64,000 bases of DNA. Origin: Pestalotiopsis fici W106-1 (taxonomy: Eukaryota > Ascomycota > Sordariomycetes > Amphisphaeriales > Sporocadaceae). The DNA lies in contig NW_006917102.1 in assembly GCF_000516985.1 (NCBI RefSeq), positions 620,001-684,000 on the forward strand. Direction: 5' to 3'. Under the pieces are notes generated by a model. The model was not told the origin of the DNA. It ran no database searches and was given only the letters and a program-made list of their open reading frames with translations. This document shows positions 10,701 through 22,374 of the stretch, piece by piece; within the stretch, counting starts at the first letter, position 1; the number at the start of each line of letters is the position of its first letter. The position numbers and the translations under genes were made by a program.

Positions 10701-12400
10701 CTTGTCGGCTGTTTGTAATGTGCTCTCGGGGAACAGAGAGAAGTTTATCGGCCTAGGCCGCAGGCGGAATGTCTACTTGACTGCAGGCAGGCAAAATGTC
10801 AGTATAACAGGTTGACTAAGTAGGGACGAAGAGAAGCCACCCGTAGATTGAAAAAAGAATCTGATGTTTTCTCTCCAAAGAATGTGGGTCTTCTCTACAT
10901 TCACAAGCTGTTTGTGATCAAAGTTGCATACCTTCCTGTAGGATCCTTGTGTCTTGAAGCTTTGGCCTTGTGGCGTTCGCAAGCTTGTTGTTGCTCTCAA
11001 ACTGGGGTGTTTCCAGGTGAGATGGTCTGATATATACCACGGGGGGTTATATTAGGGATTATTAAAACGGTAGAAGAGAATTAAGGGTACCTTATCTATC
11101 AGCCTGATAGAAGGTTATATAAGGGAAGTTTCGTCACGAACGCGGGAAGGGGGAGAGGAGGGGGAATATGGAGCATTTGAAGTAAAAGAACAGATCCGTA
11201 CGATCGTCAGTTCGCTTCTACCGCATCTTCCATGTAGGTGCGAGAGAGGTGGCCCCGTATTGTTGTTATTATTATTATTATTTTTTCCTTTTGGTTCCCT
11301 CGAAAAGAAAACTATTGGGAAATTTCCCGGGTCTTTTACTCGGCTCTCAGTAAGGGATCCTGAGCGTTGCCCCGGATGGGTGGATCGAATGACGACACGC
11401 ACGAGCGCCGGTGGACAGCTTGTTGCCTCTTTTGGATTAGTAGCTGTCCATCGGTGGTCGATGGCGCGTGCAACCGCTTCGCCAGAGTGCTGATGGTTTT
11501 ACGTCACTGCGCAAAAAAAGAGACACGCAGAAGGAGATGAAAGAAAAAACGTGTCTATCCATGAACTTTCGCGACACCAATTAAACTAAGCAAAAGCTTT
11601 TTTCTCTCTCCGTTAGCTCTCCTTGTGATTGCCGTATTCCATGTTTATTATGCTGCAAAATCGCAAAATCAGGGTTCATTCACAACTGTCTTGTTTTCAA
11701 CACAGCAAGTCCTGCCCCAATATGTTCGCCTGTCGTCCCTATTCCCATTGAAAAGAGGATAATAGTACAATATTCTGGCGGATCCTCTCCCTTCTTGGAC
11801 CTCTTGCGCCTTTCCACACCACCTTCACCGCAACCCGCGTCGTCACCAAAAAGGGCAGAGCAGAGGCCAATTTTAGTCACCTGCGCACGTTTCTTTACGA
11901 ACTCGCAGTTGTGGTTCCGCAAGCACCGACCATTGCCTACATACCTACCTCTACCTACCTACCTACATGGTACTTCACTCACTGCCGTTGCCGCTGCCGC
12001 TGCTCCCGAATGCCCAATGCTGCCCCAAATTCGCTAGTTGCTGCTAGGCTTTGCACACTTTAACTGCTTTGACACTCGCTCGGCTGCAAGTAGCGAGTCT
12101 ATGAAATCATTTTGTGTACAGAGGTGAAAGTTAGTCTTGATTAGACTTCTCTTGGCTACATTTCGATAGCCGTCACCTCATCGACCATTTTGCGCTATCA
12201 TCCATTCAAATTCTCGGCACAGGCAAGCTGTGGCACCCTGTGGCCGAACTTCCAGATCGAGACTTCAGGGGTCCTGATCGTACAACCAAGGACAACTCCC
12301 AGTTCCCATGTGGTCAGCCTGGAGCTGAAGCCAGCCCGGAACCCTTATAGGTAGGGGTGGTGGAGCGTTGCCGAGGTGGATAACATGCCAGTGGGCAGAC
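10701..12400. other. Intergenic region: SUR7 promoter and unassigned DNA
   Basis: This contains the upstream region of the SUR7-family gene (minus strand), a (TTA)n microsatellite at about 11260-11282 and a CTACCTAC tandem near 11940-11965. I see no supported gene. Confidence 0.45.
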
Positions 12401-13262
12401 TCAATCAATTAAACCCACAGCACAACGTTGAAACCATCCCTGCCGCCCAAAACCATAACCATCAAATGCTTGATAAAACGTACAATCATGGGGGCAGCAT
12501 TGTCTTGGTCCACGGTCTAACATAAGGTATTTTTCGAGACTGGCAGCGTCTAATGGCTCTCGTGATAATAACGCAAAATACTCTTCATCACACGACCACT
12601 CCCAATCTTCATCAATGATACGGGCTATGCGCGCAGCTGGGCCGCGTTCCCCAGATCCGCGGATCCCTGCCAATCCACAGTAAACGTCAGCTTGTCAGAT
12701 TGCGGGCTCCAACTGCGTCGTCGTTGTCGTCGTCGACGAATTCCAAGCCACAGAGTAGAAGCTGATGGCTTCACGTACTACTTCACTATCGACCCATTCG
12801 ATTTTTTTTTGATTTTTTTTTGTTCATGTCTAGACAAAATTGACCCGTCTTACCTAGCTTAAGGGACCATGGCTTGTGTGCAGACATCAAGAAGTCAAGG
12901 GTATCCCGAGTTGTGTCCAGAGACAGGCCATTTACCAAATATCGTTGTATTCCGTTGTTCGTGTTCAGCCACACAACACAATCGTTTTCTCAAGACTATT
13001 CTGCGCCATGGACTCCTTTAGACGTCCCTAGCACTGGCGACTTGTAACGGTCAAAAATCACATATTGGCACTGGCCAACCTTGAATATATATATGCAAGC
13101 TAATGTATGCAAGCACTTTGATCTATCTGCCAGTGGTAAGTTGGGCAGGTAATCCGCATGGTCAAGTATATCTCCTGCGCCGGGGAGGAAGAGAAAGAGA
13201 AGGAACACACATGCGCGCGCGCAAAACGTACCTTGGCAGACTATACAACCATGACCATGCAT
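12401..13262 (-). pseudogene. Three-exon gene with two adjacent in-frame stops, family unknown
   Basis: Exons 13232-13262, 12854-13174 and 12401-12666 join through good splice sites (GTACGT...GCGCAG, GTAAGA...TGGCAG) with phases that all agree, totalling 206 codons. The middle exon is interrupted only by TAG (12996-12998) and TGA (12990-12992), one codon apart; the frame is clean on both sides. The product would be cysteine- and tryptophan-rich, ending ...CAVGLID; I do not recognise a family. TAG and TGA are each one C-to-T change from a Gln/Arg codon and one A-to-G change from Trp. It is either a recently disabled gene, a gene recoded at the RNA level, or one with an intron I could not define. 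It is divergent from the Zn2Cys6 gene at 13874. Confidence 0.45.
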
Positions 13263-13873
13263 CTCTATGATGGTATCATCAAGATTGAGTGCTTATGGGA
13301 GTACAGCAGCTGTGATTATGCTAACCTCTCGCCGGTGACTCAGGGACACAAGATCCATGAACCGTATTTCAGCAAGACAAAGTTGCCCATCGGTGTGAAA
13401 AAGAAATAGTTGATGGCATACAGAGCTGGGGGACTTTTGGCTCGCCGCGGGAAGTTGATCGTATCTCGCCCAATCTCAACTTTGCGCTGCGGCGCCAGAA
13501 CCCCGAAAAAAAACGACAACCCCTGCCTAGAGCTTGCTGCTGCTACCTATCTGGTCTCTAATGCAGATGAGGCTCTGCCTGCTACGTTGCTGAGGGGCGC
13601 CGATAGGGCAAATAGGGCTCAGGCATTTTGTCTCGCTTGACCAGCGCAATTGGGCGTCCGTCACCGACAGCCCAATTCGGCTCCTGTCCGTGGTTTTCGC
13701 CCCAACAAAACCCCCTGTCCCCGTTGTTGCATCGTTCCCCGATGGCGAGAACAATGCACGGAGAGACGGAGGACAGAGCAAACCATGATTGTAGAATGAA
13801 TACACGGGCACAAATTCAGCATCAAACACCAAAAGGCTAAAACATCCAACATCTGCCAGAGGAGGAGGACTAG
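13263..13873. promoter_or_regulatory. Shared upstream region of the broken gene and the Zn2Cys6 regulator
   Basis: A 611-bp gap between two divergently oriented genes, presumably holding both promoters. No TATA box is obvious on either side. Confidence 0.4.
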
Positions 13874-15851
13874 ATGTTGGCCCTTCGCTGCGGAACCTGT
13901 CGATATCGTCGCATCTCCTGCGATGGCGCTCAACCTGCCTGCTCGCCCTGTCGGGCCGTCGGTTTCAACTGCTCCGGCTACGACTACGCCGCATCGCCCG
14001 GCGCCAACGGAGGAGACAGGCGCGGCGTCTTGACACGACTGCACCCGCAGTCCGTTCCGGACATGTTGGAAGGCGGAATTGCGTATGATCCAATGCCGCA
14101 GCTCTACAATGAAGCTCAAATTATTTTTGATGGAGTCCATTATTGTGAGTAGTTGGCCGCTGAGCAGCAACCGTCTCTCGTTATTGCAGATTCGGAGAGC
14201 ACGGTTTATTGACAAGGCAGTACAGTCAATGACCGAATCAGCAATGATCTTATATCTGTTGCCTCGCATTTCAACCCGTATCAGGTTCCCTTGACGAAAT
14301 TGGAGACAATCCCTGTAGGTCAAGCTCGTGGCAGTCCCGAGAATCCCAAAAAGTCAACACTGAATGCCAGTCTCCAATCTCTGGCCGCGCCTCCGTATCA
14401 CGGCTCTGCCCTTGACTAATCCGTCATCAAAGCGCATCTATATCAATCTCCTGGTCACCACTGCGAGCGTGCATCGAGCCGTGCAAGAGGCTGACACGTC
14501 ATATGCAAGGTCTTCTGCATTGATACGGCGTGAGCACGATCTCTATACTTTTCGAGTCCGAGCATTGGAGGATATAAACCAGAAGCTGAGCGAAAAGGAC
14601 ACTCAGACGAGCGACTCGACTCTCATGTCTGTCATCTGCCTGCTTCTATCCACTGTGCGCATGCAGCCCGTCTTGCTTCTTAACCATTACAAATCATACT
14701 AACATGTACTTAGATGCAACAATCCGCTTATGGAGATTGGAGAGCTCACCTCGAGGGTGCAAGACGCATTATTCAAATGCGAGGGGGTCTGAAGGAAGTA
14801 ATCAGCAAAAATGCCTACTTTAAGCCACTTTTGGCTTTCTTTGTTGCGTATGCATCCTTCCATTCTTACACCAAGTCAATCAGCTATATCTGCTAACGAG
14901 GAGTTTTTCAGCATCGACGTTATTGCAGCCACGACGGCGCCATCAACGCATAAACACATGTATGCGGCTACGACCATGGCGTTGCAATATTACAAAGTGG
15001 AAGAGGGCATCTTTCAGTGCAACCTCGCCATCAGCATGCCTTGCCCCGAGGAACTGTTCCAGACGTTGATACTCATTAATTATCTCCGCGCAATAACCAG
15101 ACGTACCGACCTTACATCGCGACGACATGCAGGGACACGCATGGTTTTGGAAAAGTTGCAAGGCTTCTCTGCTCCGCAATGGGCCCTGAAAATGAAGTAC
15201 TTCAAGGGTTGGAAGACGTCCGGAGACGGTGTCCAATTCGATGACAAGGAAGCCCTCGGCGTCGGGGCAGCTTCCCCTTCGACTACCAGATCGAGTTCTC
15301 AGGACACGACTCCTGGGCTCTCGGGGCCGTCGCCCCATCCCAAGAGGGAAACGCCGGATACGCCCGAGCCGCGGACGCCCATCACGGACCTCTGGTTGAA
15401 TGTTGCCATTGCCTACCGATCAGCAATTCTGCTCTACGCCGTACAGACCTTGATCACGGACATTGCAGAGGACAAGGACTTTTTGCACGCAGCCGACGGT
15501 GGTATCCAGCCCGACGACTTGGCAGCCGTTTGTCTGGAGAGTCGACGAGCCCTCGCAGAATGCCTCATACCCATCTTTGCTGACCCGACCAGCGCGCACG
15601 ACTTTGGCAAGCTGGTGTACTTCCCCATGTTTGTGTGCGGCATGCAGCTCAATGTGGACGATCACAGCTCCCAGGACTGGGTGACCCGCGGGTTGGAGAC
15701 GGTCGGCACGGCCTGCGGCACCCTCGGTCCCATCTCTGCCGCCGAGGAGCTCCGCGGCTACTGGGCCGCGAGCGCAAAGTGCAACTATGGTGAGCGCGTC
15801 ACCTGGGACAAATGGTTCGAGGGGCGACCTGATTTCATCTTTGGGTTCTGA
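13874..15851 (+). CDS. Zn2Cys6 fungal transcription factor
   Basis: Five exons: 13874-14144, 14226-14318, 14371-14654, 14714-14847, 14912-15851, giving about 573 residues. A Zn2Cys6 binuclear cluster begins at residue 6 with exact C-x2-C-x6-C-x6-C-x2-C-x6-C spacing. The rest matches the Fungal_trans_2 style: YFNDRISNDLISVASHFNPY near residue 90, then WRAHLEGARRIIQMRGG. Introns end with good branch sites (TACTAAC before exon 4). An apparent TGA just after the cluster lies inside intron 1 when the acceptor at 14225 is used. The donor of intron 2 (GTCAAG) is weak, so that junction is the least certain. It should be a nuclear, dimeric activator binding CGG half-sites; targets are unknown, with the nearby dioxygenase/oxidoreductase as candidates by position only. 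Confidence 0.88.
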
Positions 15852-17297
15852 CCGCCCAGAGTCGTGAATAGAATGGGGAGAGGGGGTGGTTTCACTTGTT
15901 TTTCTAGGCGTACTCTATAGAATTGCGTGGAGTCTGGACATTTCTGCTTTCCCTTGTTTCCGTGTAGTGTTAGATACCTACCCTCGTGATTGTCTCATGA
16001 TTTGAATCTATCCACTTCTGTCTTTTCCGCACATGGGTACTTTGTACGCCTCATCTCGATCTCGGCAATTCTCCGTGGCAAAACTGCTATCATGTCGTGT
16101 CTTTGACCCTGTTTTTTTTTTTTTTCCTCCCTCCCCCTTCTCTCTGATCAGTTGCTGATCCACAAGAAGACGAGGTTCCCCAGCCATATAACTTTATCAC
16201 GTTTAGGCCTCGCGCTTAAATTCATTTCCACACTGTCCCTTGTGTGTGAGGTCTAATACGTCGTCTCTTGGCCCCCCTGCTGTAAAATCGGGTGTTTGGG
16301 GGTTTTAGGTCATGATTGAACGCGGACCGGGAAGTGGGCAGCAGGGTTCAAGAAAAGAAATGGGGAAGAAGGGAAGGGAACATACCATAGTATAAAAAAA
16401 AGGTTGGAGAGTTTACACTAGATTCGATGTTCTACCCCCCCTGGTCCCCTGTCCACGTATCCCGCAGTTGGATCCGACCAATTACACTTTGGCCAAAGGT
16501 CAAAGATACCCCAGAGAAAAGCTGTGCGTCGTATGCATTAGATCTCTTTACGGGATGGCACGCTGCAGGCCAACACGTTTGTTTGTCTTGAAACATTGCA
16601 ATCCCTGGTCACCAACTCTCATTGTCCTTGAGCCTCAAATATGTGTAATACCTCGGGGAGAGGGACCCTGGCCCGGGCCGCGTAAGTCTCTCTGCTGCCA
16701 AGACGCATGGCGAGGCAAGTGGCCGCATTACCCCGTGTCTACGATCCCGACTATTTCTTCTTTCTTCCAACCAAAGGGTAACACAGTGATCGACTGGGCG
16801 GTTGTTCCGTCTTCTAATGACATTGTCGCCCTTTGCTTTACCTCTAGGGGCTGCGTAATCGTGTCTTGAAGGCATCATGATTGGGCCTAGCTCTTGGCCT
16901 TGGCAGCATATCATCAGCACGCAATCCCGACATGCCAAGGGTCAAAGCGATGAGCAAAAAGGCCTAGACGGTTGGTTGCTCTCTCTGTTTTGAGGACAAA
17001 GAACTGCGTCGAATTGTCTATTTGAGGAAATGTGAGACGCATTGAGCTCTTTACCCACGCTGGTCATAGCCAGAAGGTCATGTGCCAAGAGGGTGGTTCG
17101 CTCGCAATGTATGATTCCGAGGTTGGTTGGTTGGTCGATTGGGTGGTATATAAAGTATGCATCTCCTTGCACTTTGGAAGGATTTCTATGAATCTTATAA
17201 TAGCAGGGCGTCTTGATCGAACTGGTCTCAAATCCCCCAAGTCTCATATAATCCTTCTTCATCTAGTTCAGAAATCCTTATTCACTTGAACTCAATC
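15852..17297. other. Intergenic region upstream of the intradiol dioxygenase
   Basis: About 1.4 kb without a supported gene. It contains a T13 tract near 16111-16125. The right end carries the TATA box of the next gene. Confidence 0.5.
17147..17154 (+). promoter_or_regulatory. TATA box of the intradiol dioxygenase gene
   Basis: TATATAAA lies about 145 bp upstream of the ATG at 17298, just after GGTTGGTTGGTTGG. A strong consensus TATA in an inducible-type promoter. Confidence 0.5.
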
Positions 17298-18563
17298 ATG
17301 GTCAACTTCCGCTCCATCTCGGCCGCACTGGCCCTTGCCTCTGTGGCATCTACTCATCCGGGTGAAGAGCACACGCCCGAGCAGATCAAGCGCGAGGTAG
17401 CAGCCCGAGGACAGGCCCACCAAAAGATGACCCGGGCCCTCAACAGCTGCTCGTCGTCTTCGGCGTTCCGAGCCCGACAGGAGCGGGCCATGGCTCGACG
17501 TGCCGATGCCGCCCGGGCTCTTCGACAGAAGCGGGACATCTCGCACAAGCCAGTGACCCTCGGCAAGCGTGACGATGCTGCCCTGGCACAATGGGCGGCT
17601 GTGGATCACAGCGTGGACGCTGGTTACACGCTGGACACGCCTCTGGACACTCTCTTCACTGGCAACGCCACCTGCGCCCTTGTCGAGGAGACCACCATTG
17701 GACCCTACTTTGTGGCCGGCGAACTCATCCGCTCCGACGTGACTGAAGGCCAGGAGGGCGTGCCTCTGCACCTCGACATCCAGTTCGTCGACGTGGCCGA
17801 CTGCTCGGCGGTGCCGGAGCTCGTCGTCGACATTTGGCACTGCAACGCCACGGGCGTCTACTCGGGCGTCTCGTCCGAGGGCCAGGGCGGCCTCAACAGC
17901 ACCTTTGCCCGCGGCGCCCAAATCACCGACGACGACGGCGTCACCGAGTTCGACACCGTGTTCCCGGGCCACTACACGGGCCGCGTGACGCACATTCACA
18001 TTCTCGGCACCAAGGACGCAAAGGTGCTCTCCAACGAGACGTACGAGGGCGGCGTCGCCACGCACATTGGCCAGCTCTTTTTCGACCCGGACCTGGTCAC
18101 CAGCGTCGAGGCCCTCGCGCCGTACACGACCAACAGCCAGAGCTTTACCGACATTCTCGACGACAGCATCGCCGCCGGCGAGGCCACGAGCGACTATGAC
18201 ATTTTTGTCGACTACGCCCTGCTCGGCAACCAGCCTTCCGACGGCATCCTTGCCTGGATCACCGTCGGCATCGACTCGAGCGCCAACCACACGGACCAGG
18301 CTACCCCCGCGGCGCACTACTACGAGGGCGGTGGTGTCGACACGGGCTTGAGCCTGGGAGGCGGCCCGCCGCCCGGCGCCAACGGCACGTTCCCCGGCGG
18401 TGGCAACAGTACGGCCACGGCGAGTGCTGGTGAGACCTCGACCGTGTTGAGCACCAGTACATCTACCGCCGAAGCCACAACCACTTCGTCCGGCTCGGCT
18501 ACAAGCAGCACTGCTACTTCGGGTGCGTCGAGGCGTCTGGCCGCACCATTCCGCTTCTTTTGA
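17298..18563 (+). CDS. Secreted intradiol ring-cleavage dioxygenase
   Basis: A single exon of 421 residues; the first ATG is at 17298 (an in-frame TTG upstream is not used as start). Residues 1-20 form a signal peptide, followed by a basic, possibly Kex2-processed propeptide (KR at about residue 90). The intradiol fold has likely non-heme Fe(III) ligands Y188 (GVYSG), Y226, H232 and H234 (GHYTGRVTHIHI), with R229 in the usual position. The C-terminus is a Gly/Pro then Ser/Thr-rich linker, as in wall-associated enzymes. It should cleave catechol-type aromatics between the two hydroxyls, outside the cell, giving cis,cis-muconates; plant phenolics are likely substrates. It ends 189 bp from the convergent oxidoreductase. 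GC-rich, C-ending codons suggest good expression. Confidence 0.92.
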   Translation: MVNFRSISAALALASVASTHPGEEHTPEQIKREVAARGQAHQKMTRALNSCSSSSAFRARQERAMARRADAARALRQKRDISHKPVTLGKRDDAALAQWAAVDHSVDAGYTLDTPLDTLFTGNATCALVEETTIGPYFVAGELIRSDVTEGQEGVPLHLDIQFVDVADCSAVPELVVDIWHCNATGVYSGVSSEGQGGLNSTFARGAQITDDDGVTEFDTVFPGHYTGRVTHIHILGTKDAKVLSNETYEGGVATHIGQLFFDPDLVTSVEALAPYTTNSQSFTDILDDSIAAGEATSDYDIFVDYALLGNQPSDGILAWITVGIDSSANHTDQATPAAHYYEGGGVDTGLSLGGGPPPGANGTFPGGGNSTATASAGETSTVLSTSTSTAEATTTSSGSATSSTATSGASRRLAAPFRFF

Positions 18564-18752
18564 GGTGTAGCCGTTCGTGTTGTGCAATAAGCATGTTTTG
18601 AAGAGTGCAGCCGTGCAATTTGTTTTATACGATATATACCCCTGTCATTACGGTTGATACACATGGCATGGTCTCAGGAGGGAACTTTACATATATACCT
18701 AGGTAGTAATACTTTTTTCTCTTTCCGGCTATTTTCGTTCTGCCCACTAAAA

Positions 18753-19919
18753 TTATAATGTCACTACAATCTTTTGGGCAGACACGCCCTTTGATAGTAC
18801 CTCTAGGCCAGTTTGTATGTGTTCCAGCCCATGGCCGACAACATGTGGCTCGGGCGCCGCTACATAACTGCCATTGGCCAGAGCACTCGGCAAAAAGTCG
18901 CGAAAGAACTTTTTGCCTTCAACAATCGCATAATCTGTTGCAAACACTGATGTTTGTTAGCCTGAATACAGTTCATCCATTCGTTGGGAAAGGGGCATTT
19001 ACCCATCTTTGCAGCAACGCCCGCTGGGAGTTTCTCTGGAGGTGGTTTGGAAGTAGCAATGAAACCTCCACCCAACTTTTCCAGGACCCGAGCAACGGTC
19101 ATGATGACCTCGCTGGGTTGACTGACGGCTGCCGATTGTCAGATCATGTTCCCCAAGGAAGCACAGTGATAACCCCTTACCTGTGAAGGCGCCCGCGACT
19201 TGGCCGTTCCTCTTGACTGCAGCCACCAGGTCCTCTATCACCGTGGGCGAATGATAGTCAAATACTTCCTTTGCGCCCAATCTGCGGCAGAGCGCAAAGT
19301 TCTTTGGCGACGCAGTCGTTACGACTTCGAGTCCCGACGCAACGGCCAGCTGAATGGCGGCGGTGCCAACACTCGAGCTACCTCCCCATACAAGCAGCGT
19401 CTTCTTCTCACCCGATCCGGGCAGCGGCGAAGCGCTCGGCAGCGGCAACTCGAGGTAACCCTTCTGGTACAAGCCCGCCGCCGCAGTCGAAAGAGCCAGC
19501 GGCACGACAGATGCAGACTCGTACGTCAAGGTATCGGGTATGGGACAAGTCACGTCCTCGCCGATAATGCTGTGCTCTTGAAACGCCGTATTCTCGGGCC
19601 CTTGCTGGAGCGCCTGCGCGAGAACGCGCTGGCCGGGGGCAAACGCGACCACGCCCTCGCCGACCGAGACGACGTCGCCGGCGAGGTCGTGGCCCAGGAT
19701 GCAGGGCCACTGCTCGACGAATTCGCCCGTGGATTGCTGGAGGCAGTCAAAGGGGTTGACGGCGACGGCCCGGTTCCTAACCAGAATCTCGCCGGGTCGG
19801 AGCTTTCTCAGGTCGTGGGCGCCGACGCGGATCGCCTTGCCTGGGGCGTCAATCCATGCTGCGCGGTTCTGTGCGAGACTGCTCATTGTCCTGATTATGA
19901 ATTGAGCTCGTGCATTCAT
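18753..19919 (-). CDS. Medium-chain (zinc-type fold) NAD(P)H oxidoreductase
   Basis: Exons 19181-19919, 19003-19128 and 18753-18946 encode 352 residues. The GroES-like N-terminal domain includes NPFDCLQQ and GHDLAGDVVSVG, and the Rossmann domain has VWGGSSSVGTAAIQLA for the dinucleotide. It resembles fungal quinone-reductase/enoyl-reductase-like MDR proteins (CipB-like) rather than classical zinc alcohol dehydrogenases, because the structural-zinc cysteine cluster is missing. The reaction is probably NADPH-dependent reduction of a quinone or enone. Intron 1 (GTAAGG...CGGCAG) and intron 2 (GTAAAT...CATCAG) both keep the frame. The start may instead be the in-frame ATG at codon 12 (MSSLAQ), which many relatives use. 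It is convergent with the intradiol dioxygenase and divergent from the membrane protein at 20751. Confidence 0.88.
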
Positions 19920-20750
19920 TGAAGCTCTTTCATTCTGTCAAAAGAGCATTCAAGCTGCCAAACATTAATCCTGACATATTATACTCGTTGTGGGTCATTC
20001 CCCATTTAGCGGAAAGCGCTTTCCGAAAGCGGCAGTGGGCGCTGCGGCGCCCGTTGATGTGACTGAGTATAATCGGGTTCCTATAATGACATTTCCCAAG
20101 TAGGCATATTTACCTCTGTCACTCTCTCGACCGAGCCAAATCAGTGCCTGTGATAGACCTTGATAGATGCTAATGGTTGTATGCCAATCGACCTGGAAAC
20201 GAGTAATTCTTTGTGGCTGTGCTCCAGCAGAGCCTCGTGCTGACGCGGGGCGTTTTCGTCCGTCTACCAGCATTGGTGATACCGTAAACCAGATGCGCCC
20301 GACTGGAGTGTCATTCTGCTCAATTGCTTTCTTCGAAAACTTCGATACCCCGCTTCATGATTTACCTCTGAGAATATTGTCCGATGTGCTCGAGATAGCC
20401 GGGGTGCACGACGGAGAAGAAGATGCATATGCTACCCACCGAGTCTCGGCAGTCATATGTGGTGGTGGTACTGAATGAATGAATTGCAGCGCTCTTCTGC
20501 CTGGAAATTTCTTTTCATTCACTTTCCCCCAAATGCTGGGCTGAATCGTAGGTATTTACTTGCCCCAATCGTTGCAGGCTCAGCTCCAGCACATGCACGC
20601 CAAACATCATACGCTGCGCCACGTCACAGTGCTCCCTACTTGCCCATATTAATACAGATCCAAACGCATCCATGACGGTTCTGCTTTTCAGCATTTGCGT
20701 TGTTTTCATTCGCTCTCAAGCTGGTTACTCGGTGATTACAAACCTTTCCG
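19920..20750. promoter_or_regulatory. Divergent promoter region with a 14-bp perfect palindrome
   Basis: An 831-bp region between the minus-strand oxidoreductase and the plus-strand membrane protein. GGAAAGCGCTTTCC at 20011-20024 is a perfect palindrome about 92 bp upstream of the oxidoreductase ATG, suitably placed for a dimeric regulator. Confidence 0.4.
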
Positions 20751-22374
20751 ATGGATATTGCATTACGGAGACCATCCAGGCATGAATTGATCGGTATCAA
20801 AGCACAATCTATGCCGGCATCAGCGCCACAGGTGTCAGAGGCCGCCAACGGCCCCGAGAATGTAGCTGGAAGTTCTGGGTCGCCCACTCAAGCCCAATCC
20901 AGTGATGAATCGCACAATTGCGGACCTGATCCCCCCTCGACGGATCGGCCTCGATCAAATTCGCCCCAAATCCAAGACGATCGCGCCCAAGAAGGTGAAA
21001 GTACGGGTCAAACTGGGAATTCATCATCTTCCCGCAAAACCAAACGCAAGAAATCAGCGGGTATATGGGATTCGTGGTCTCCAAATGGGATTGCGCTGAT
21101 GAGCCTCACAATCACACTACTACTGGGAATATCCGCATGGGTTTACCAGAGCAGGGCCGACAAGAGCGCCGAGGAAGCCAATCAGTTAGCAGCCGAGGGT
21201 AATAGGTTGGCAGCTGCGAGCAATCGCATAGCTTTGTGGGAGCTTTGCAAATCAGAGGTAAGATAGACTCGAGGTAAGAGTGGGCGGTGGTCAATCAACT
21301 TACAATGATAACAGGAAGAGATTCAAAACACAGCCACGTGCATCGAACTGATGAAAAGCGGCATTCCTTCCTCAGAAAAAAGGGGCGTCTCTCATAGAGT
21401 GCCTATGCGAGAGATTCGTTACCCTGAGGATTTCGAACTGTTTACCCGCCATCATGGACTGCTGATGCATTTACTGGCTCAACGATTACAACTGAACCGG
21501 GAACTCCACGCCTTCAACGATAATGGGCGGCAGCAAGGTCGCTCAGAGGACTCGCCAATCATAGACAGCGGTGGGCAGTTCAATCATCTCACCGACTCGA
21601 TATCAATGTCTGAAAATTATATTCTTGCCCTGCTCAGCTTCATGTCTCTACCAGAGAGCGGAGCAGGAGACTTGTCACTGACAACCCACAGAGAGAGGGA
21701 GAATCAAGTCCTTTCGTCCCACTCGCTGGAATTACAGTACGGCACAGAGTCGGAGTGTCGCCGGGTTCAGTCTGAATTTTATCTCCATGTTCCAGCGTCG
21801 ATGGCCACTGGGGAACGACAGCATCCGAGCCAAACAGATCTTCCACCTTTCACGAATAATCCAATTGGCTACCTGGAAAAACTTATTGTTCGATATTCCT
21901 CTAACGAGCTGGCCATGGCTATGTGCTTTTTGTGGACCTTCTCGTTCTGGAACCTTTCTCTTCTAACTTATTATTATTTCAAGGCCCTCGGACTCTATTA
22001 TCATATTTCTCAGCGATGGGTCAAATTTCGTTTTGAGTTTGGCCTGTATGCTGATCAGTCTCGAAAGCTAACTGGATATACGTACACCTGTCATGCGTAC
22101 CATGTGGAGATTCCTGGCACAGATGCACAGTTGGAGGTTTGACGTACAGACCCACACGAGAAACTTTTTTGTTTTGGCTTCTTGTATGAACATTACTATA
22201 ATGCTCATAAGCCTTTTCCTTCTTCGCTGTTTGGTAGCAGCTATCTTTTATGTTACCCTTGTCATTGGTCCATTGTCCATAATCTTTCTCGCTCGTCACG
22301 GTCGGTGGCCATTTATAATATGTGCGGTCGGGCTCTTGTTCTTCCTTTGCTTGGGACTTCTTATCATTGCATAG
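20751..22374 (+). CDS. Predicted multi-pass membrane protein, family unknown
   Basis: Exons 20751-21257, 21315-22045 and 22131-22374 encode 493 residues. The first ~105 residues are polar and disordered with a basic patch (SRKTKRKK), then one span at about 112-132 and an alanine-rich heptad-like helix (about 135-160). A central soluble stretch is followed by aromatic-rich spans and, after exon 3, three more hydrophobic segments with an AARHGR-like loop. Exon 3 was added because an intron (GTATGC, CTAAC branch, GCACAG) restores an otherwise orphan hydrophobic frame; without it the protein ends at 22142. I recognise no family. The head resembles fungal proteins with one TM followed by a coiled coil. 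Confidence 0.65.

Noticed and set aside
14197..14216. In-frame TGA after the Zn2Cys6 cluster suggesting a pseudogene
   Set aside because: It lies inside an intron when the acceptor at 14225 is used; the joined frame then reads YFNDRISNDL, as in related regulators.
17292..18587. 431-codon open frame antisense to the intradiol dioxygenase
   Set aside because: A shadow of a GC-rich gene with C-ending codons; its product is Arg/Gly/Val-rich without domains.
1449..19919. Secondary-metabolite cluster spanning EthD, GH28, regulator and oxidoreductase
   Set aside because: No PKS, NRPS, terpene cyclase or DMATS core gene in the window, and unrelated housekeeping genes lie between.
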